Below, piece by piece: positions 20,942 through 32,060 of a stretch of DNA of 64,000 nucleotides. The notes under the pieces are model-generated. The model was not told where the DNA came from and did not search any database. It saw only the letters and a list, made by a program, of their open reading frames with translations. A program made the translations under genes and the position numbers. Source of the DNA: Entophlyctis helioformis (Eukaryota; Chytridiomycota; Chytridiomycetes; Chytridiales; Chytriomycetaceae); contig JAHLKH010000075.1 in the NCBI GenBank assembly GCA_025526915.1, positions 1 through 64,000 of the forward strand. The letters run 5' to 3'. Every line of letters starts with the position of its first letter. Position 1 is the stretch's first letter.

Positions 20942-23552
20942 ATGGACAGCAACAGCAACGACCACGACCACAGCAGCAGCTCTGGCTCGGACACAGGCTC
21001 TCGCTCTCGTTCGGGCTCGGGCTCAGACAGCGACGCGGCCAACAGACGCAGCAACAGCGACAGGCGCAAGAGCAGCAGCAGCAGCAGCAGCCGAGCCAAG
21101 ACGTCCAAGGACCGCAAGCACAGAAAGGACGACAAGAAGCGCAAGCACAAGAGCTCCAAGAGCTCCAAGAGTTCCAAGAGCTCCAAGAGTTCCAAGAGCT
21201 CGAAGGGACAGAAAGAGCTCCAAGCGGAGTCGCAGCGACAGAGACCACGACGACGCTCCGTCTGCGCCAGCATCTGCCATTGGTGCCGATCTGCCGCCAG
21301 TGCAGCCAGCTGCTCCTGCTCAGCCAGCTGCCATTGTCCGAGATGGATGGATGACACAGGACGGTGTCGGCGATGTGTTTGGCTTCTCAGCGCCTGCTGC
21401 TGTGCGCAAGTCGCAGAAGGAGCTCGAGCGCGAGGCCGACGAGGCACGCCGACTCGCCATCCGTCGCGAACGCGAGCTCAACACGTCGTATGTCCACCAG
21501 TCCAATGCCGATCACCAGCCAGTGCAACCGCAGCAGCAGCAGCAGCAGCAGCAGCAGGATGAGGCTCCAAAGCGCAAGTTTGAGTTTGGCGACAAGGGTG
21601 CCAACTGGCGCATGATGAAGCTCAAGCGCGTGTTTGACATTGCCAAGGAGGACGGCCTCAAGGTCGACGATGTTGCCTTGGAGCGGTACGGCAGCCTCGA
21701 GTCGTTTCAGGAGGCGCTCGATGAACGCGCGTTTCTGGACAAGGCCAAAGGACTCAACCCCAAGGACAGCCTCGGCTCGCATCGCTCGTCGATTCGTCCG
21801 TCATCGTCGTCTGGCTTCCGCATGCCTGGCGCGCAAGACTCGCCGAGGCAGGAACAGCTAGCCAAGGATACCCAGAGACCAAGCGTGTCCACTACTCAGC
21901 GCATGGCCGTCATTCCATCCGCCTTGCAGCCCGCGTCGCGTGGGCTTGCTGGCTCAGTGTCTGGTGCGAGTGGGACAGACGCCGATCAAGGACCGGCCAT
22001 GTCCAAGGATGAACTCAACAAACTCAACGCGCAGATCATCAAGGCGCGTCTGATGAAACTGCCCACGTTGAAAGAGTTGGAAGACAGGTATGCTCGCGAA
22101 AAGGCACGGGCAGAGGGCCGCTCATCGTCTGCAGCTGCTCCGAAAAGCAATGTGAGTGACCAGTCCCCTGTGGCTCCATGTGTGCATCCAGTCTGACTCG
22201 CATCCACAATCGGCTTTGGGAAGGTTGTTGTCCTTCCGACCGTGGACGATCGTGGCAGGCTGTATGACTTGGGTGTTCGCAGCAGCACAAGTGCGCAAGC
22301 TGGCCAGGATCAGGGCCAGCAGCAACCATCGGGCAGTCAAAGAAAGCGTCCCTTTGAAACGGACACGCATGACAAGGAGGGCAACCGAGTTCGCTATTCG
22401 CGTGCAGATGACGCCGAGACACTTGCAGACATGGTGCTGCAGGAGAAGCTGGGCAGAGGCACCAGCATTGACGAAGATATGGCGCACCGTATCGCCAAGG
22501 ATACTGCATTCAGGGACGATCTGGACTACATTGACGATGGCGCAGACCGCTTTGCCAAGAAGAAGGAAATGACGGACGATCGCAAGCGCAATGCCATGAT
22601 CACGGGTGCGTCCATGCTCTCTGCAGACTGTGATGCTATGACGGGATGTCTGCTTAAAACTGTTGCGTGTTGGCGCATCTGCAGATTACAGACGCACCCA
22701 AGAGGCACAGGACAAGTGCATGTACTGCTTCAATGACGGCAAATCGCCGCGTGCGAGTGTGGCGGCGCTTGGAATCAAGGCGTATCTAGCGATGCCTGAA
22801 ACCATTTCGATGGTCCCCGGCCACTGTCTGATTGTGCCTGTGCAGCATGTCCTGACGACGCTTGAGCTGGAGGACGACGCATGGGACGAGATCCGGGTGG
22901 GTTGTCTGTCATCCATGCTTGCACCGTTGAGGATGGGTGGGACACGTGTGCTGACTGCTGATTGTGGTGGGATTGCAGAACTTTCAAAAGTGTCTGATGC
23001 AGATGGCTGCCGCCAACAACCAGGGCGTGCTGTTTATGGAGCAGGTCATCAACTTCAAGTGGCACAAGCACACTGTGATCGAGTGCATACCCGTGTCCAA
23101 GGATCTGCACGAGGACGCCCCGGCATACTTTCGGGTACGTCTGCAGTCTCACTGGTTGTCTGCAGTCTGGCACTCATCATGCGCTGCCCCCCAATCATTC
23201 CCAATGGCAGGAAGCGCTCAACAGCGCCGACGAGGAGTGGTCGCAACACAAAAAGGTCATCAACACCGGCGATCGTGGGTTCCGGCGGTCGATGGTCAAG
23301 AACCTGCCGTATTTCCATGTGTGGTTCGATCCCAACCGGGGCTTTGGGCACGTCATTGAAGATGCGGCCGAGTGGCGGACGTGGTTCGGACGCGAAGTCA
23401 TTGCGAGCGTCATGGATCTGCCGCCCGACAAGTGGCGCAAGCCGCGTCGGCCCAGCCCGCAGGAGAGCAGCGTGCGGCTCAAGGAGTTCCTGGCCAAGTG
23501 GAAGCCGTTTGACTGGACGGCCATGCTGGACGGCGGCCAGTACGATGGCTAG
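20942..23552 (+). CDS. CWF19: CWF19-like spliceosome-associated protein (CWF19L2 type)
   Basis: Cwf19/CWF19L2 joins the late (intron-lariat) spliceosome. Exons are 20942-22151, 22224-22605, 22685-22896, 22979-23134 and 23211-23552 (about 766 aa). The N terminus is Ser/Lys/Arg-rich with nine-base AGCTCCAAG repeats encoding SSK units. A polyQ tract and the conserved KRKFEFGDKGANWRMMKLKR follow. The two CwfJ domains are at the end: the HIT-like part DKCMYCFNDGKSPRASVAAL with GHCLIVPVQHV, then HKHTVIECIPV, and the C-terminal PYFHVWFDPNRGFGHVIED. One base in the GGG at 21205-21207 must be extra: the SSK repeat frame has to pass to DRKSSKRSRSDRDHDD, after which all exon phases fit. Confidence 0.9.
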
Positions 23553-23639
23553 CCAGCCGGGCATGCTGTGCAATGCCGTCTCTGGCACAGGGCAATGAAA
23601 CTTTTCACATGCTCCAGTTCGGTTGACCGCCAATTCCCC

Positions 23640-25355
23640 ATGGACACCCAGGCCACAGGCATCGACGCATCCAAGCCGCACGAGCCGGTCGTGCCGCTGC
23701 CGGCCAGCACCAAGGGCAGCGTCGACCGCATCATGCTGTTCCCGTCCTACGGCCGCCTCGTCCCCGACGGCAGCGGCGACTGGGAAGTCAACGTCTCGGT
23801 AAGCAGCCGGCATGCCCAGCGGTGCACACCAGCGTGCGGCTGGCCGCATCCGTCAGATGCCCGTGTGTGCACGCACTGACATCCACGCATGTGCACCTGC
23901 ACAGGGATGGCTGTTCCGCACCAGGGAAAACAGCAAGCGTCGCCGCTTCCTGATGGGCCTGAGCCAGGGCCTGCTCTCGCCCAGCAGTGTCAGCAACGCA
24001 TCCGCAACGTCGCTCTACCAGGAGCGGTCGCAGGGCTTCTTCGCCGAGTCGCTGCGCAAAGTTTCCGTGCGGATTGCTGTTGTTGGTATGGCGCCGCCAC
24101 CAGAACCGCCGCTTCCCCAGGACCAGCTGCTGCAGCAGTCGACGGCATCGATCGACCGGCTGTCCATGGACGACAAGTCGGGTGCGGCACCCAAGGAGGG
24201 CATCTACAAGCTGCCGTCGACGGATGGATCGCTGCAGGCACTGCCCGATTACCAGATTGACTCGAGCGCCGACGTGTCCACGGACCACGCGGACGACGAG
24301 GCCAACGTTGTCGAGCTCGACAACACCCCGACAACGACCGACGAGGTGTCGGCGCTCGATGCCGTCGCGCTCGAGACGCACACCGACAAGTACGTGTGGA
24401 CGGATGTGCTCACGGACAAGTCGGGCCGCTTCGTCGGCAGTCTTCGCGTTCCACAGGCACATGTCGATCGGTTTATCAAGGACCATGTCGTTGGGCCCGA
24501 CACATCGTCGCCGGCCGATCCTGCACAAAAGAGCCCGCTTGCGGTGCCGTGGCTGCGTGTCCGTGTCCTTGCCTTTGCGCCTGGCCATCTGACGGGTGCG
24601 TCTGTTTGCATGTTGTCTGTCTGCCTGTCTGCCAAGGCGCATGCTGACGACTCGGACAAACAGATGTGCACGCCTTCATCACCACCGGCCTCATTGGCCA
24701 GCCTGGCGTGTCGCTCATCTCAGACATTGACGACACCATCAAGGACTCGTCCATCTTTGCTGGTGCGCGGACGGCATTCAAGATCGCGTTCATGCACGAC
24801 GCCAAGGAGATCCCTGGCATGTCCGATTGCTACAACCTCCTCGCCGTCAAGGGCGTGCCCGTCCACTATGTGAGCGCCGCGCCGTTCCAGCTGTACCCGC
24901 CCGTCGCCAAGTTTCTTCGCCAGTTTGCGTTTCCCGAGGGCTCCGTCAACATGCGCAACGTCCTCGAGTCCTCGGCCAAGGTCAAGTCGTACAAGAACGT
25001 GCTCGTCATGGGCCTGCTGAACGCCTTCCCCGAACGCAAGTTCATTCTCGTGGGCGACAGCGGTGAAAAGGACATTGATATCTATGCGGCGGTTGATCAG
25101 GCATTGGGCGGACAGGTGCTCAAGATCTTTATCCGCAATGTGACCCGAGATGCGAGCAAGCATCCCGAGCTCATGAAGCGCGTCGAGCAAGCGTATGCAG
25201 CTCAAGCCGCTCAAGCCACCGGATCGACGGCTGCAGTCGATGCCGCCTCGGCCGCCAAGCCTGCCAAGGTCGATCTGTCCAAATGGGCCTTTTTTGTCGA
25301 CCCAGATGTCATTCTGACCGACGCGACAGTCATGGAAGCCGTCACGATGCACTAG
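23640..25355 (+). CDS. APP1: APP1-type phosphatidate phosphatase (DUF2183)
   Basis: App1 is a Mg2+-dependent phosphatidate phosphatase of the HAD superfamily found at cortical actin patches, turning phosphatidate into diacylglycerol. Exons are 23640-23798, 23905-24595 and 24664-25355, giving 513 aa with consistent phases. The N-terminal half has RIMLFPSYGRL and GWLFRTRENSKRR, typical of the family. The catalytic DxDxT motif reads SDIDDTIKDSSIF in exon 3, followed by VHYVSAAPFQLYP, MGLLNAFPERKFILVGDSGE and KIFIRNVT. The C terminus ends in an Ala-rich linker and a short tail. AATAAA lies nine bases past the stop, and the next gene starts only about 43 bases away. Confidence 0.92.
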
Positions 25356-25363
25356 AAAAGCAC

Positions 25364-25369
25364 AATAAA
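25364..25369 (+). terminator. Poly(A) signal of APP1
   Basis: AATAAA lies within the 43-base gap before the next start codon, so cleavage probably falls inside the 5' end of the downstream gene. Confidence 0.6.
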
Positions 25370-25398
25370 ATTCTATCTTGGGCTTTCCACGCCTGTTC

Positions 25399-26707
25399 AT
25401 GGCAGACACCAAGTCGAGCAGCTTCCTTGCGGCCCTGTTTACCGCACTCAACAAGGAGCTCGAGTCGCTGTGGGAGTACCACGCCAAGAACATTTGCGAT
25501 GGAGCGCCGGTCCCAGCAATTGCCAAACGACGCGGCCACCAGACGCATGGCCACGACCACACCAAACCGCAGGCCACTGCAGCATCAGCCATCACCGCAA
25601 TGCTGCAGTCGATAGTCCACCAATCATCGACTCCAACGGCAAAGCCGCACCACGCCAACAACCACGGCGTATCGTCTATACCGCACACGTCCACGACTGC
25701 AGACACGCATTCCAACGGCGCCGTTCAACCGGCCAACGGATCCCATGGCCAGCCCATCGCACACCAGCAGCGCGAACTCATCCATCGCCTCCGCCAACGC
25801 ACCGCCCAGTCGTTCCACCCTCCCGACCAGGACCCTCTCTTCTCCCTCACCGACACCGACCTCGAAGCCCTCGTCCACGCCTCGCACTCGTCGCCATTGC
25901 CTCTCGACAGCATCGTCCCCACCGACGACCAGATCCGGTCGGTCATGGCCAGCGTCGACACCGAGACGCGTGCCGACATGGACGAGACGCGCCGCTTCAA
26001 GGTCCGCTGCCGGGCGATCCTCAAAACGTACCTGGACCGCATGCTCAAGCTGGTCAAGGCCGGCGATGTGCGCATCGCGTCGCCTGGACGGCTTGTTCGC
26101 GTTGGCCGCGATGCCGTAGGCGGTGGTGATGGGTACCACGATCATGACGATGACGACGACGATGATGATGATGTGGAGTGGGACGGGCGATGGATCAATG
26201 GGATACTGCGCATCCGACAGACAGAGACGGAGCTGCGGAACGCAATCGAGGTGCGTGGCGGTGTGTTGTGCGTTGCTGAAGCAGTGGCTGACCACACGGA
26301 TGCATCGACGGACGGATGGATGTCCAAGCAGACCGAGGCCATCAAGTTTCGGAGAGCGTGCACGCAGATTGGTATGTTTCGCCATGATGCATTTCAGCTG
26401 AACACGACTGACACGGCATGCTTGGACAGCGTACTTGGAGGATCTGCTTGAGCATGTCATGCGGGAGACTGAAGACCAGCGCACTGTGTACTTGCGAGAA
26501 GTGCTCATGCTGCGCGACCAGCTCAGCAAAGCGAGTGGTCTGCCGCTCAAACGTCAGACGCAAACACCAAGCGTAGCAGGACTGTCGCCTTCTGGTAACC
26601 ATAACATTCCCGGACTCTTGCAAAGCCAGCTGCGCAAAGTACGCTACAGGTTTGCGTGCTGCAACAGCTGGCGTCCTGCACTTGTGATGGCTGACAAATG
26701 CCGAAAC

Positions 26708-26739
<32 letters not shown>

Positions 26740-28735
26740 ATGGATGGATGGATGGATGGATGGATGGATGGATGGATGGATGGATGGATGGATGGATGGA
26801 TGGATGGATGGATGGATGGATCGGATCGACAGATCTCGGCACCTGAACGCGAGGCTCTGCATCGGCTGGTGCAACTCGAGCGCGACAAAAACACCAAACT
26901 GCGGCAAGTGATCTCGCGGCTCAAGGGACAGCTCGGTCTGGAGCGTCTCAAGGAAGATGCGAACATGGATACGGCAGATGATCAGGATGCCGGCTTGCAG
27001 GCAAAAGAAGCAGCCGAAGCAGCGGCTGCTAGCCACAAGTCGCAAATTGATGCCTGGCGGCAGTTGCAGACTCTCAAGGTGAGCACACGCATGGGATGGA
27101 TGGATGGATGGATGGATGGATGGATGGATGCAAGGGTGATGCCAGCCTTGAGGCTGACGAATGGACAGGCTGAAGTGTCGCATAGGGATACTGAGCACAC
27201 ACAGAAAGTGAGCGACCTGGAGGCAGAGATTGACCACTGGAAGGCGCAATGCATGCAACTCGACCACGAACTCAAGGACGCGCACAACAAGTCACGCAGC
27301 ATGGTTGATGCCGATATACTGTGTGAGTTCTGGTTCGCTTCCTGTTGCAGGACAGCCATGCCATCGAGACTGAGCATGCCCTGTATCCAGTGCAACAGTC
27401 GAGACTGGCGGAAGCGAAACGGCAGGTTGATGGACTGCAGACAATGGTGGCTGAAAAGACAGCGACGATCACACAGCTGCGCAAAGAGATTGATGATCTG
27501 CGGGCTGCCAAAGGAGGTGGTTCAAGTAGTGGAGCCGCGGCGAGCGCTGCGCCTCCGATGGACAGAGTTGGCAGGAAGCAAGTGCCTCTGCCGACGAGTG
27601 CGCCAGCTGAACAGCCACCAGCGCAAGAGAGCCCAGCCATGCTGCGATCCGTCAAGCCAAAGCCGCCCGCGGCTGTCGCTCCAAGTCGCGCTGCTAAACT
27701 TGCCCAACAGCCTGCTGTGCCTCCACCATCATTGCCAACTGCTCCTGCCGCGTCTGCTTCCACGCGGCTCGAGCCACCAGCCACGCGTGCGCCAGTCACG
27801 CAGCAGCAGCAGCCGCCGGCAACGAGCGAGCAGGTGGCAGTAGCATGGCCATCGACTCCAGACACCCCAGAGCCGGCACCCGTCCATCGCCCAGTCCCCC
27901 TCGTTGCCGATCACGACACGCCAGACACGCGCTCACAACCCGCCAAACTCGTCGTGTTCAATCTGATCCAGAAACTGAGACTCATCGCCACCATACCCAC
28001 AGTCCAAGGCGAAGCATACGACGAGCCCGATCCATACCCGCGCAGGATGCACAGATCAGCCAGTATGCCGTCTGTGCAGTCGAAACACATCCGTCACGTC
28101 TCATTCGCCCGCCCGCGATCGCTGTCAGTGGATGCCTCGACACCAACCGACCCCAACTTCGGGGCATGGATCCGCCAGTACCATTCGCACAGGTCACAGA
28201 TCACCGTACGCTCTTGCCCACTCCATCTGTTCTCGGTTCATCACGACTGGTTACACGACTAACACGCTGTGTGGTTAGGTGCGGTCGCACAGGAACTGGG
28301 CACGCTGGCCAAAGGACTGGTGGCACACCATGCGCGTATGGTGCATCGCGCATTCAAGGACGGTGCGAAAAAGTTTGCGTTGGCAGTGCCGTCCATGGTG
28401 GTGCCACAGCCACCGGCGGTGCTGGTATCGCCGGTGCGGTGGCGAGCTCGGCAGAGAGCGGAGATGTGGACAAGCTCAATGTGGTGGATAGGTTGCTGGT
28501 GCGGCACCACGAGAGCGCTGTCAAGCGTGGGAGGATGGTGCGCGAGATGGAGACGCGACGGCGCGAGCAGTTGTGCCAGACGAGTGTGGTGCTGGCCGAT
28601 CAGTTGAGTGCATCGGGTCGTGGCAGCCGTGCTGCCGCAACTGGACGCCCAATGGGGTCTGGCGTGCGCGGCAGAATGTTCCTCGCTCCGTCTCGCGCGT
28701 TTGGGTCGCGCACCACTTCCCACACGCCGCACTAG
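25399..28735 (+). CDS. Unrecognised coiled-coil protein with repeat-filled introns
   Basis: Not assigned to a family. Proposed exons are 25399-26250, 26332-26371, 26430-26638, 26833-27078, 27169 to about 27322, about 27351-28205 and about 28279-28735. Exon 1 encodes a His/Thr/Asn-rich stretch, a conserved-looking block ([20 protein letters not shown] to [18 protein letters not shown]) and an acidic Asp run. Exons 2-6 encode helical coiled coil ([58 protein letters not shown]). A Pro/Ala-rich linker and a basic C-terminal helix ([17 protein letters not shown]) follow. The exon 5/6 junction and the start of exon 7 do not keep phase, and the frame also slips near 28388, so the model is provisional. 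The coil-plus-linker architecture would suit a cytoskeletal or basal-body protein, but that is a guess. Confidence 0.5.
26714..26820. repeat. (TGGA)n microsatellite filling an intron
   Basis: About 27 uninterrupted TGGA units lie between the donor at 26639 and the acceptor at 26832 of the unrecognised coiled-coil gene. They make up more than half of that 194-nt intron. Confidence 0.95.
27094..27130. repeat. Second (GGAT)n microsatellite in the next intron
   Basis: About nine GGAT units lie inside the following intron (27079-27168) of the same gene, on the same strand and with the same unit as the longer tract 300 bases upstream. Confidence 0.9.
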
Positions 28736-28819
28736 CCCAGACAGCAATCAAGAGCCCCCCATCTAAACACACATTTATGTACAATAATTGTCTTCCAACC
28801 CAGTCCAGCCCGCCAAGAA

Positions 28820-31800
28820 TTAAGTGTCCATCACATCAGACGGTTGCCCCAGCCGCTCCATCTCCTTCTGGTGCACAATCACACGCCGCGCGGCATCGTG
28901 CATCGAGCGTCTATCACACAGCGCGACCAGCCGCTCCATCATGGCCGGATCCCAGCCGTACCCCTTGCTCACGCCCATGGCCCAAATCTCGAGCGCCACA
29001 TCCACCGCCGAGTACCGCAGCGACCACAGCAGCAGCACGCGCAGCAGCTTGGCATTGCCTTGGATCCGCCCTTGCTGCACATCGGCCCATACGCGCGCAC
29101 ACCCACGCGAGTTGCCCAGACTCAGATAGTACTTGGCAAGCTCTTTAAAGAACCGAGCGTCGAGCACAATGCGGGGCGGCCCACCATCGACGCCGCCGCC
29201 ATGCTCGTGTACATACTGCAGCATCCACTTGAGCCCGTGCCGGTTGCCCGTGAAGCGGAACAGCCGCAGACACACGGTGAGCGTGCGGACAGAGAGCGGC
29301 TGGCTGTTGCCGTTGGCCGGATCGACCACAAACGACTCAAAGAGCCGCCGCGCTTCTGGGAACCTGCCCGTCCTGCAGAACCGGTCAATGAGGAACGAGA
29401 TGACCGGCTCGTAGGGTGTTACGCCCGAGTCCATGAGCGTGTGCAGAGTGTCGAGCGCCGCGTTGGGCGACACGGTGTCGGCCACAAGCTCCACCAGCCG
29501 CTGCACGAGCGAAAAGTAGTGCTTGACACGCTGGTCGGCAGCCGTCTTGACCAGCTGCTGCATGCCGTCAATGTCGCGGTCCTTGACAAAGAGATCGGCC
29601 ATGACCATGTACAGTCCGGAATCGTCCTGCCGCTTGCCTTTCAGCGTCTGGCGGAAGACCTGCATCGCCGCGTCGCGCTCGCCATTGTGGATCAACGCTT
29701 GCAAGAGGACGTGGCGTTCGTGGGTCAGCTTGTCGATCCCCGCATCCTCGAACATGGACTGCAGCTCATCAATGAGGTGCGGTGACGATGACGCCTGGAG
29801 ACCCTTGACGAGATCCGAGACGGTGTATTTACAGATGGTGCACCAGGCCGGCGACATGGCTTCGAGCACCTTGACGATGTTGCAGCGGTTGCCGGTGCGG
29901 GCATGGTGACGCAGGATGGCACGGCAGATGGCCTTGCGGACGTCGAGGTCTTTGATGAGCCCCGCATTGCTAAGCAGCACCTGGCTCAGCGAGGTATCGG
30001 CAATCTCCATGATGGCCTCGAACAGTTGTGTGGCTCGGGCGGCGACAGTCGAGTCAAAGAGTCCTTCCTGGGATGCCGCGACCCACTCTTGAACAAGCGG
30101 GATCCAGTGCGAATAGAGAGTGTCGACAATGTCCACCTTGCTGGAGGCGTCTCGAGAGGACGGGGTCGATAAGAGATCAAGCATCACGGACTCGCAGATG
30201 GGCAGACTGTCAAGCACAATGTGATGGCCGCTGTTGACACGCCGCAGGTCGGCTGCTTGTTTCTCAAGGCGGAGTCGGATGAGCTGCTGAACCGTCAAGC
30301 CGAGCAGAAACCGGCGTGCAACCAGGCGATCGGCAGCGGCCGCAGCTGGCATGATGACGTTCTTGAACACATCCAGTGCATTGTCCAACGCCAAGAGCTG
30401 TGTTGCGGCTGCATGTGCTGCTGCTACGTCGCCATCCTCGAGGCACTGTCGCAAGTACAAGGCCGGATCTGTCTGTGCGAGCTGCTGTTCCTGCTGCTGT
30501 TCCTGCTGCTCTTGCTCTTGCTGTGGCTGGACTGGCGCGCAACGAGCAGCCAGAGAATCGAGCGCTTTGCTGGCGTTTTCAGATGGCACAAGCCCGCGCA
30601 TCTGCAGCGAGCCCGAAAGAGCCTGTGCCTGGGCCAAATCTCCGCTTGATGCAGACACGGCAAGCGCCATGTCCAGGTGGCTGCAGGTCGGCTCGATTCC
30701 AGCGCGCTCCATGTCGTCCAAGATGCGACTGCACCACAATGAGAGGTATGTTTGCTGCGGTTGCTGCTGCTGCTGCTCTATTGCCTGGTATACAGAGGGC
30801 GAGCTGCGCAGATCGCGCTCTTGAGCGTCGTGGAGCGCAGAGAGCAGACCAAGAAAGTCGCCCGATGTCATAAACTGCGTTGCTGCGCTGTGCTGCGAGA
30901 TTGGCTCGTACACGTCGAGCAGCTGCTGCGGTGTCGCCTTGGTCGAGAAATCCTGCAGACACTGCCGCAACGAGGCGATGAGGGCAAATGGCGATATCCG
31001 CGAGACGGCGGCGGCGTTGGATGCAAACGCAGATAAATAGGCTGCTGCTGTCGGTGGCGGTTTTGGTCCAGATGCAGATGCAGATGCAGATCCAGACGAC
31101 GACATCTGATCGTCCATGGCCATGTCTGTTGCCGCGGCAGCCATTGCTGTGCTTGACGACCATCGGACGTTGGGCTTCAGGGTATTCAGCGAGAAGAAGA
31201 CGTGCACGCTGGTCACGAGCGTTACGAGCGGGTATGCCAAGACGAGCGCTCTGGTGGCCCGCTGGGTCGGCACATGGTTGCGAGCGTTGAACGACGACGA
31301 CGACGACCCGCCCGCGCCAAAGGCTGACCGTCGATGGTTGTGGTACTGCGAATGCGAATGCGAATGCGAATGCGAGCCGGCGTATCTGCCGCTGCTGCTG
31401 CTGCCGGTATGGCTGTGTCCAGTGCCGTGTCCAGGCCCAGCGCCTTGTCTAGCGCCTTGCCCGGATGCGCCACTGCTCCTACCCGCAGAGCCTGGAGAGC
31501 CCGCAGAGCGACCGTGGGCAAGCGAGCTCTGCGTGCGAACCCAAGATCGAGGCAGGCCCGCAGACGCTCGCCGACGGAATCGGCCAAGCGGATTCATGCC
31601 CCAGCTGGCAAAGCCTGCGGTGCCCGACAGAAACGAGCGTGCGGTGGTGGTGGTCGTGGACGGTCTGGACGGGCAGAGGACCAGCAGCGAGAACAGGCTG
31701 GAGCGGTCGAGCGCATGCGGGTGTCTGCGCAGCCGGTGTCGGAGCATCACCAGCGAAGCGCACACGGTGGTTGCTGCGACCGCCGTTGCCGCCGTTGCTG

Positions 31801-31969
31801 CCGTTGCTGCTGCTGCTGCGTCGTCGTCCAGCGCCCGTGCCCGTGCGTGTGCCAGGCCGCGGTGCTGGTAGGATCTGTGCCGGGGGCCCGTGTGCGCAGC
31901 GTCGTGGGCCGCAGGAGCGGCAGCGGGTGCAGCCGGCGCAGCCAGCGACGTCGCTGTGGTTGATGCCAT
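28820..31969 (-). CDS. Large PPR-like, probably mitochondrial RNA-binding protein
   Basis: Single-exon gene of about 1,049 aa. I start at the ATG at 31967-31969 (MASTTATSLAAP). The open frame continues upstream to 32440, but that part lies across the NSUN5 gene. The first 300 residues are Ala/Ser/Arg/His-rich and lack acidic residues, suiting a mitochondrial presequence and linker. The C-terminal 650 residues are helical, with repeats spaced like degenerate 35-residue PPR units: SRILDDMERAGIEPTCSHLD, DSGLYMVMADLFVKDRDIDG, NAALDTLHTLMDSGVTPYEP and VISFLIDRFCRTGRFPEARR. PPR proteins bind organellar RNA and act in processing, stability or translation. The long frame is uninterrupted, unlike several neighbours. 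It is divergent from NSUN5. Confidence 0.7.
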   Translation of the reverse strand: MASTTATSLAAPAAPAAAPAAHDAAHTGPRHRSYQHRGLAHARARALDDDAAAAATAATAATAVAATTVCASLVMLRHRLRRHPHALDRSSLFSLLVLCPSRPSTTTTTARSFLSGTAGFASWGMNPLGRFRRRASAGLPRSWVRTQSSLAHGRSAGSPGSAGRSSGASGQGARQGAGPGHGTGHSHTGSSSSGRYAGSHSHSHSHSQYHNHRRSAFGAGGSSSSSFNARNHVPTQRATRALVLAYPLVTLVTSVHVFFSLNTLKPNVRWSSSTAMAAAATDMAMDDQMSSSGSASASASGPKPPPTAAAYLSAFASNAAAVSRISPFALIASLRQCLQDFSTKATPQQLLDVYEPISQHSAATQFMTSGDFLGLLSALHDAQERDLRSSPSVYQAIEQQQQQPQQTYLSLWCSRILDDMERAGIEPTCSHLDMALAVSASSGDLAQAQALSGSLQMRGLVPSENASKALDSLAARCAPVQPQQEQEQQEQQQEQQLAQTDPALYLRQCLEDGDVAAAHAAATQLLALDNALDVFKNVIMPAAAAADRLVARRFLLGLTVQQLIRLRLEKQAADLRRVNSGHHIVLDSLPICESVMLDLLSTPSSRDASSKVDIVDTLYSHWIPLVQEWVAASQEGLFDSTVAARATQLFEAIMEIADTSLSQVLLSNAGLIKDLDVRKAICRAILRHHARTGNRCNIVKVLEAMSPAWCTICKYTVSDLVKGLQASSSPHLIDELQSMFEDAGIDKLTHERHVLLQALIHNGERDAAMQVFRQTLKGKRQDDSGLYMVMADLFVKDRDIDGMQQLVKTAADQRVKHYFSLVQRLVELVADTVSPNAALDTLHTLMDSGVTPYEPVISFLIDRFCRTGRFPEARRLFESFVVDPANGNSQPLSVRTLTVCLRLFRFTGNRHGLKWMLQYVHEHGGGVDGGPPRIVLDARFFKELAKYYLSLGNSRGCARVWADVQQGRIQGNAKLLRVLLLWSLRYSAVDVALEIWAMGVSKGYGWDPAMMERLVALCDRRSMHDAARRVIVHQKEMERLGQPSDVMDT

Positions 31970-32060
31970 CGCCGTGACACAGACAATGGGCTTGAGGCGA
32001 CAAAACGGCCGAAAAACATTGCAGCCGGCTTGCTCCCCACAGGCGATTCCGGTCGAAAAA
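31970..32060. promoter_or_regulatory. Divergent promoter between the PPR-like protein and NSUN5
   Basis: About 91 bases separate the two start codons. One strand encodes an apparent organellar RNA-binding protein and the other an rRNA methyltransferase, so co-expression for ribosome or RNA functions is plausible. No specific motif was identified. Confidence 0.45.

Noticed and set aside
26698..26840. MDGW-repeat peptide encoded by the GGAT tract
   Set aside because: It lies between a GTACGC donor and a CAG acceptor that join coiled-coil exons in phase, so it is intronic simple sequence.
27323..27350. 28-nt GTGAGT...CAG ultrashort intron in the unrecognised coiled-coil gene
   Set aside because: Removing it yields an immediate stop; a 27-nt candidate at about 13778-13804 likewise fails to restore frame. 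Indels or other junctions are more likely.
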